Assembly: GCA_016926755.1 (NCBI GenBank)
Contig: JAFGNZ010000048.1
Span: 1 to 64,000, forward strand
DNA: 64,000 bases
DNA from: Myxococcaceae bacterium
Lineage (GTDB): Bacteria; Myxococcota; Myxococcia; Myxococcales; Myxococcaceae
Direction: 5' to 3'
Part shown: positions 59,825-64,000 of the stretch, piece by piece
Numbering within the stretch: the stretch's first letter is position 1
Layout: the number at the start of each line of letters is the position of its first letter
Position numbers and translations under genes: made by a program
Notes under the pieces: generated by a model
The model's input: only the letters and a program-made list of their open reading frames with translations
Told to the model about the DNA's origin: nothing
Database searches by the model: none

Positions 59825-60516
59825 AGCGCCCCGCCCCCATTGGCCTGTTCCGGGCCGCCTTCGTCCTGCTGGGAAAAGATCTTCTTATCGAGTGGCGCAC
59901 CCGCGCTCGCCTCAACGCGCTGGTCTTCTTCTCGCTCTCCACGCTGCTGCTCTTCTCCTTCGCGCTGGGCCCGGACACCAAGCTGCTCGAGCGCAATGCG
60001 GGCGGCTACCTGTGGCTGGCCATCCTCTTCGCCAGCACCCTCTCCATGGGAGAGTCCTTCCGGATCGAGTACGAGAACGCCTGCCTGGATGGCCTGCGGC
60101 TGGCCCCTGCGGACGCGCGCGCCATCTTCCTGGCCAAGGCCATGGGCAACACGCTGCTGCTCGTCGCGCTCGGCGGCCTGCTCATCCCCGTGATGGTGGC
60201 CCTCTACGGGGTGAAGGTGGTGCTGGGTGTCGGCCCGCTCCTGGCCACGCTGGCGCTCGGGTGTATGGCGCTCGCCGCCCCGGGGACCGTGTATGCAGCC
60301 ATCGCCAGCAACGCACGCGCGAGGGACGTACTGCTACCTCTGCTATTGTTCCCGCTGATTGTTCCCGCCCTGCTGGCCTCGGCCAAGGCGATGATGCTGG
60401 TGCTCCAGGGAGACCCGATGAATCAGCTCAACTCATGGTTCGGTCTGCTGGGCGGGTTCAACCTGATCTACTGGGGCCTGGGCTTCGCCCTCTTCCCCCG
60501 AGTCATCGAGGACTGA
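59821..60516 (+). CDS. ccmB: Heme exporter protein CcmB
   Basis: A 231-residue membrane subunit with six hydrophobic segments; blocks such as KDLLIEWRTRARLNALVFF, LWLAILFASTLSMGESF and LPLLLFPLIVPALLASA follow the CcmB pattern. GTG start at 59821 overlaps the ccmA stop by 4 bases. It forms the membrane part of the CcmAB ABC complex. The open frame reaches further upstream, but the family match begins here. Confidence 0.94.
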   Translation: MKRPAPIGLFRAAFVLLGKDLLIEWRTRARLNALVFFSLSTLLLFSFALGPDTKLLERNAGGYLWLAILFASTLSMGESFRIEYENACLDGLRLAPADARAIFLAKAMGNTLLLVALGGLLIPVMVALYGVKVVLGVGPLLATLALGCMALAAPGTVYAAIASNARARDVLLPLLLFPLIVPALLASAKAMMLVLQGDPMNQLNSWFGLLGGFNLIYWGLGFALFPRVIED

Positions 60517-60518
60517 TC

Positions 60519-61226
60519 ATGGGCAAGTTCTTACGAATGGCATTGCCACCCATCGCGCTGGGGCTGCTGGTGACGGGCCACTACATCGGCCTGGCCGTGG
60601 CCCCTCCGGATCGCGAGATGGGAGACGTGCAACGCATCATGTACGCCCACGTCCCCGCGGTGTGGATCGCCCTGATGGCGCTGACGATCAACTTCATCTG
60701 CTCGGTGGTGTACCTGTTCAAGCCGAGCTGGAAGACGGACTCGCTGGCGGAGGCCTCCGCCGAGGTGGGGCTGCTGTTCGGCACGGTGGGCGTGCTGCTG
60801 GGCGCCATCTGGGGCCGGCCCACCTGGGGCGTCTACTGGACGTGGGATCCCCGGCTGACGACGGCGGCCATCCTGCTGGTGTCCTACATGGGCTACATGG
60901 CGCTGCGCCGCTTCGTGGAGGATCCGGAGAAGCGCGCGGTGTGGAGCGCCGTGGTGGGCATCATCGCCGCGGTGGATCTGCCCATCATCTGGTACTCGGT
61001 GAAGTGGTGGCGCAGCCTGCACCAGGTGCAGTCCTCTCCGAAGACGGTGGATCCGGAGATGGTGCTGCCGCTGCGCATCAGCGCCTTCGCCTTCCTGGCC
61101 TTCATGATCCTCTTCATCCTCCACCGCTACCGGATCGCCCTGCACGAGCGGCAGGCGGAGGTGGCCCTGCCTGACGCGCTGCCCACGGACGGCCCTCAGG
61201 CCAACCGCACCCCGGGGGTGGTGTGA
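60519..61226 (+). CDS. ccmC: Heme exporter / heme-handling protein CcmC
   Basis: A 235-residue protein with six membrane segments and the heme-binding tryptophan motif WGVYWTWDPRLTTAAI (WGxxWxWD, near residue 110). It has conserved His residues in MYAHVPAVWIAL and near IIWYSVKWWRSLHQ, likely axial heme ligands. CcmC loads heme onto CcmE in the periplasm. It begins two bases after ccmB; its stop overlaps the ccmD ATG (TGATG). Confidence 0.95.
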   Translation: MGKFLRMALPPIALGLLVTGHYIGLAVAPPDREMGDVQRIMYAHVPAVWIALMALTINFICSVVYLFKPSWKTDSLAEASAEVGLLFGTVGVLLGAIWGRPTWGVYWTWDPRLTTAAILLVSYMGYMALRRFVEDPEKRAVWSAVVGIIAAVDLPIIWYSVKWWRSLHQVQSSPKTVDPEMVLPLRISAFAFLAFMILFILHRYRIALHERQAEVALPDALPTDGPQANRTPGVV

Positions 61227-61414
61227 TGAGCGCGCTGATGACGCTGACGGTGCTGGCCCAGGCGGCCGCGGGAGAGGTCGGCAGCGGCCGCATCCAGGGC
61301 GGCTGGGGCTATGTCTGGGTCAGCTATGGCATTACCTGGGGCGCGTTCGCCCTGTACTCGCTATCGCTGTGGCTGCGGCGCCCGAAGAACTCGCCTGCTG
61401 GACCGAAGGAGTAA
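61226..61414 (+). CDS. ccmD: Heme exporter small subunit CcmD
   Basis: A 62-residue protein with a single membrane segment (YVWVSYGITWGAFALYSLSLWL), then a basic tail (RRPKNSPAGPKE). Size, topology and position between ccmC and ccmE identify it; the sequence itself is poorly conserved in the family. It helps release holo-CcmE. The ATG overlaps the ccmC stop. Confidence 0.88.
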   Translation: MSALMTLTVLAQAAAGEVGSGRIQGGWGYVWVSYGITWGAFALYSLSLWLRRPKNSPAGPKE

Positions 61415-61417
61415 GCC

Positions 61418-61903
61418 ATGACACCTGTCGCGCGTAACCGCCTCATCCTCGTGGGGGCCCTGTTGGTGGCCGGCGCCGGCCTGGCCGTGGTGGCCTTCGG
61501 CAAGATCGGCGACAACCTCGTCTACTACTGGAGCCCCGCGGAGATGCTGGGCCAGGGGGAGAAGGCCTACGGCCCCACCATCCGCCTGGGCGGCGTGGTG
61601 AAGCCCGGCTCCATCCAGTGGAACGCCGAGCACACCACGCTCCACTTCCACGTGGCCACCGATCACACGCCGGGCTCCGCCAGCGTGCTGGTGCGCTCCA
61701 CCGAGGTGCCGCCGCAGATGTTCCGGGACGGCATTGGCGTAGTGGTGGAGGGCACCTTCGACAAGTCGCAGGTGTTCGCCTCCAACCGGCTGATGGTGAA
61801 CCACTCCAACGAGTACCGCGCGCCCAAGCCGGGCGAGGAGCCGCGCAAGTGGCAGGAGACCGTCGAGGGCTCCACCACCGCGTCGGCCACGGGGGCGCAG
61901 TGA
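61418..61903 (+). CDS. ccmE: Heme chaperone CcmE
   Basis: A 161-residue periplasmic heme chaperone with one membrane anchor (LILVGALLVAGAGLAVVAF) and an OB-fold (GPTIRLGGVVKPGSI, VVVEGTFDKSQVFAS). The covalent heme site, usually H-D-E-N-Y-x-P, reads NHSNEYRAPKPGE here: the His and the Tyr are kept and the middle is changed. It is the His type, not the Cys (CxxxY) variant. It starts 3 bases after ccmD, and its stop overlaps ccmF (GTGA). Confidence 0.93.
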   Translation: MTPVARNRLILVGALLVAGAGLAVVAFGKIGDNLVYYWSPAEMLGQGEKAYGPTIRLGGVVKPGSIQWNAEHTTLHFHVATDHTPGSASVLVRSTEVPPQMFRDGIGVVVEGTFDKSQVFASNRLMVNHSNEYRAPKPGEEPRKWQETVEGSTTASATGAQ

Positions 61904-63924
61904 ACGCAACGATTGGATACGGGCTGGTGCTGGGCGCGGTGGCGTGCGCCGCGTTCGGGGCCGTGGTCGGCCTGGTGAGCGGGCTGCGCCGCAACGAGGC
62001 GGGCTCGCCGTGGGTGATGCGCGCGGTGTGGGGCTTCTTCGCCTGCATGGCGGGCTCCAACCTGACGATGGTGTACGCGCTGCTCACCGACGACTTCAGC
62101 ATCAAGTACGTGGCCCAGGTGGGCAGCCGCGCCACCCCCACCGTCTTCAAGGTGGTGTCGCTGTGGAGCGCGCTGGAAGGCTCCATCCTCTTCTGGGGCA
62201 TCATCATGGCGTCCTTCGTGTTGGCGTTCGCGCTGGCGCACCGGGATGAGCACAAGCGCTACATGTCCCTGGCGCTGGGCACCATGCTGGCGGTGGGCGT
62301 CTTCTTCTCCTTCCTGATCGCCGGGCCGGCCAACCCCTGGCACACGCTGTCGCCGGTGCCGCCGGACGGGCCGGGGCCCAACCCGCTGCTGCAGAACCAC
62401 ATCCTCATGGTCATCCACCCGCCCATGCTCTACCTGGGCTACGTGGGGATGACGGTGCCCTTCGGCATCGCCGTGGCGGGGCTGCTGCGCGGGGAGATCG
62501 GTGATGCGTGGATGGCGCCCCTGCGGCGCTGGACGCTGCTGGCGTGGACGTTCCTCTCCGTGGGCATCATCCTGGGCTCGTGGTGGGCGTACGCGGTGCT
62601 GGGCTGGGGCGGCTACTGGGCATGGGATCCGGTGGAGAACGCCTCGTTCCTGCCGTGGCTGACGGCCACCGCCTTCATGCACTCCACCATGGTCCAGGAG
62701 CGCAAGCAGATGCTGCGGCTGTGGACCATGAGCCTGGCCCTGGGCAGCTTCATCCTCACCATCCTGGGCACGTTCATGACGCGCTCGGGCATCTTCAACT
62801 CGGTGCACTCCTTCACCCAGTCGGACATCGGGCCCACCTTCCTGGTGTTCATCGCCATCCTGCTGGTGCTCTCCATCGGCCTGCTGGCCACGCGCGGGCA
62901 CCTGCTGGTGGCCCAGGGCCAGATCCACTCCGTGCTCTCGCGCGAGACGAGCATCCTGGTGAACAACCTGGTCTTCGTGGCCATCACCTTCACGGTGCTG
63001 CTGGGCACGCTCTACCCGCTCATCTCCGAGGCGGTGCGCGGCGTGCGCGTGAGCGTGGGCGAGCCGTACTTCAACAAGATGGCGGTGCCCGGCGGGATCG
63101 CCGTGCTCTTCCTGATGGGTGTGGGGCCCATGCTGCCGTGGGGCACCCCGGACAAGGCGGCGCTGAGGCGGCAGTTCATCATCCCCGCCTCGGTGGGCCT
63201 GGTGGTGGCGCTGGCGTGCTACGTGGCGGGGCTGCGCGGCTTCTACCCGCTGCTCACCTTCGGGCTGGCCAGCTTCGCCACCGTCATCACCCTGCGCGAG
63301 CTGGTGGCGCCGGTGCGCGTGCGCATGAGCGAGCGCAAGGAGGGGCTCCTCACCGCCGTCGTCCAGAGCGCCTCCAAGGCTCGCCGGCGCTTCGGCGGCT
63401 ACGTGGTGCACCTGGGGATCGTCATCATCATCGTGGCGGTGGCGGCCTCGTCCGCCTACGTGCAGCACACCTCCGGCACGCTGCGCGTCGGGCAGACGCT
63501 GACGCTGGGCGGCTACCAGCTGGAGTACCTGGGCGTCTCGGAGGGCCAGGAGCCCCACCGCACCTATATGGCGGCGCGCGTGAAGGTGACGACGCCGGGC
63601 GGCGCGGTGCAGGAGTTCCAGCCGCGGCTCAACTACTACGAGCGCAGCACGGATCCCATCGGCACCCCCGCGGTGCGCGAGTCGCCGAAGGAGGATCTCT
63701 ACATGTCGCTGATGGCCTTCTCCCAGGGAGGCGCCACGGCGAGCCTCAACGTGTGGGTGTTCCCGCTGGTGGGGTGGATCTGGTACAGCATCCCCGTCCT
63801 CGTGCTGGGCTCGCTCATCGCGCTGTGGCCTTCTCGGCGGCGGGTGGCGGTGGGCGCGAGCGCTCCGGCCACGGGCGCCGCGCCGCCGGTGCCGGGCAGT
63901 GACATGAACCGGGGTGCCGCATGA
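61900..63924 (+). CDS. ccmF: Cytochrome c maturation heme lyase CcmF
   Basis: A 674-residue protein with about 15 membrane segments, GTG start. The tryptophan-rich heme motif GWGGYWAWDPVENASFLPWL lies near residue 245. HPPMLYLGYVGMTVPFGIA holds one of the conserved heme-ligand His blocks, and FMTRSGIFNSVHSFTQS another. The C-terminal periplasmic domain follows. CcmF (with CcmH) attaches heme to apocytochromes at C-x2-C-H sites. Coupled with ccmE upstream and with the next gene (ATGA). Confidence 0.96.
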   Translation: MNATIGYGLVLGAVACAAFGAVVGLVSGLRRNEAGSPWVMRAVWGFFACMAGSNLTMVYALLTDDFSIKYVAQVGSRATPTVFKVVSLWSALEGSILFWGIIMASFVLAFALAHRDEHKRYMSLALGTMLAVGVFFSFLIAGPANPWHTLSPVPPDGPGPNPLLQNHILMVIHPPMLYLGYVGMTVPFGIAVAGLLRGEIGDAWMAPLRRWTLLAWTFLSVGIILGSWWAYAVLGWGGYWAWDPVENASFLPWLTATAFMHSTMVQERKQMLRLWTMSLALGSFILTILGTFMTRSGIFNSVHSFTQSDIGPTFLVFIAILLVLSIGLLATRGHLLVAQGQIHSVLSRETSILVNNLVFVAITFTVLLGTLYPLISEAVRGVRVSVGEPYFNKMAVPGGIAVLFLMGVGPMLPWGTPDKAALRRQFIIPASVGLVVALACYVAGLRGFYPLLTFGLASFATVITLRELVAPVRVRMSERKEGLLTAVVQSASKARRRFGGYVVHLGIVIIIVAVAASSAYVQHTSGTLRVGQTLTLGGYQLEYLGVSEGQEPHRTYMAARVKVTTPGGAVQEFQPRLNYYERSTDPIGTPAVRESPKEDLYMSLMAFSQGGATASLNVWVFPLVGWIWYSIPVLVLGSLIALWPSRRRVAVGASAPATGAAPPVPGSDMNRGAA

Positions 63925-64000
63925 AGCGGTGGGGAATCACCTTGAGCGCCGTCGCCCTCTGCGGGGCGCTGCTCTACGTGCTGCTGCAGGGCTTCGGGCG
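63921..64000 (+). CDS. ccmG: Probable thioredoxin-like CcmG/DsbE, 5' end only
   Basis: Only 26 codons are in the window. They encode MKRWGITLSAVALCGALLYV and further hydrophobic residues ending QGFG, a basic N-terminus with a membrane anchor, as in CcmG-type thiol reductases. The ATG overlaps the ccmF stop by 4 bases. The identity rests mainly on position after ccmF; the CxxC site lies outside the window. Confidence 0.65.
   Translation, partial: MKRWGITLSAVALCGALLYVLLQGFG

Noticed and set aside
61663-63558. Long minus-strand frame opposite ccmF
   Set aside because: Antisense shadow with His/Arg/Gln-rich sequence; ccmF on the plus strand is unmistakable.

Overview
The window is 64 kb of very GC-rich, densely packed DNA with almost no non-coding sequence. 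It looks like a chromosomal segment of a myxobacterium (Myxococcales; a Cystobacterineae or Myxococcaceae-like genome is my inference). The reasons are high third-position GC, abundant lipoproteins, a giant Ser/Thr kinase carrying cyclase, ATPase and TPR regions next to an ECF sigma factor, a second eukaryotic-like kinase, HARE-HTH and MshEN regulators, and a large polysaccharide operon. No rRNA, tRNA, CRISPR array, insertion sequence or phage was seen. Many long open frames run antisense to real genes, as expected at this GC content, and were left out.

Layout. 1-5435 (minus): HARE-HTH protein, then two lipoproteins, homoserine dehydrogenase (hom) and biotin ligase (birA, cut by the window edge). 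5546-14303: mixed housekeeping and unknown genes: a beta-propeller protein, a MetX-like protein without its catalytic serine, uridine kinase, an amidohydrolase, an MNIO/DUF692 fusion protein and a divergent methyltransferase. 14337-18004 (plus): trehalose synthase, a family-2-type glycosyltransferase and a small membrane protein, which look like an osmoadaptation unit. 18086-22850 (minus): giant kinase and sigma factor.

23142-30920 (plus) is the most interesting region. It runs response regulator, unknown protein with two related halves, DyP-type heme peroxidase, two membrane-fusion adaptors and a C39 peptidase-containing ABC exporter, all in one direction and tightly spaced. It looks like a regulated peptide export locus with an oxidative enzyme, but no precursor peptide was found. 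30923-32917 (minus) holds an MshEN-domain regulator and a TPR protein. 33071-39669 (minus) is a complete MacB/LolD-type efflux operon (YIP1 membrane protein, TolC, adaptor, ATPase, two permeases), mostly with 4-base stop/start overlaps. 39890-42460 (plus) is a ClpA/ClpC-like unfoldase. 42489-47193 (minus) holds a Cys-rich lipoprotein, a membrane dipeptidase, a kinase with an altered DFG motif, and two paralogous lipoproteins with the unusual heme motif CX3CH.

47301-48957 (plus) is a thiamine thiazole unit (thiS, thiG and a TenI-like protein). 48980-52110 (plus) is a membrane set with DUF4129 and DUF4350 proteins. 52132-57765 (minus) is a polysaccharide operon (deacetylase, flippase, acetyltransferase, two glycosyltransferases). 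57969-59069 is an unknown membrane protein. 59159 to the window end (plus) is the cytochrome c maturation operon ccmABCDEF followed by the start of a probable ccmG. Start codons were chosen by Shine-Dalgarno match, domain start and overlap pattern; ambiguous ones are flagged.
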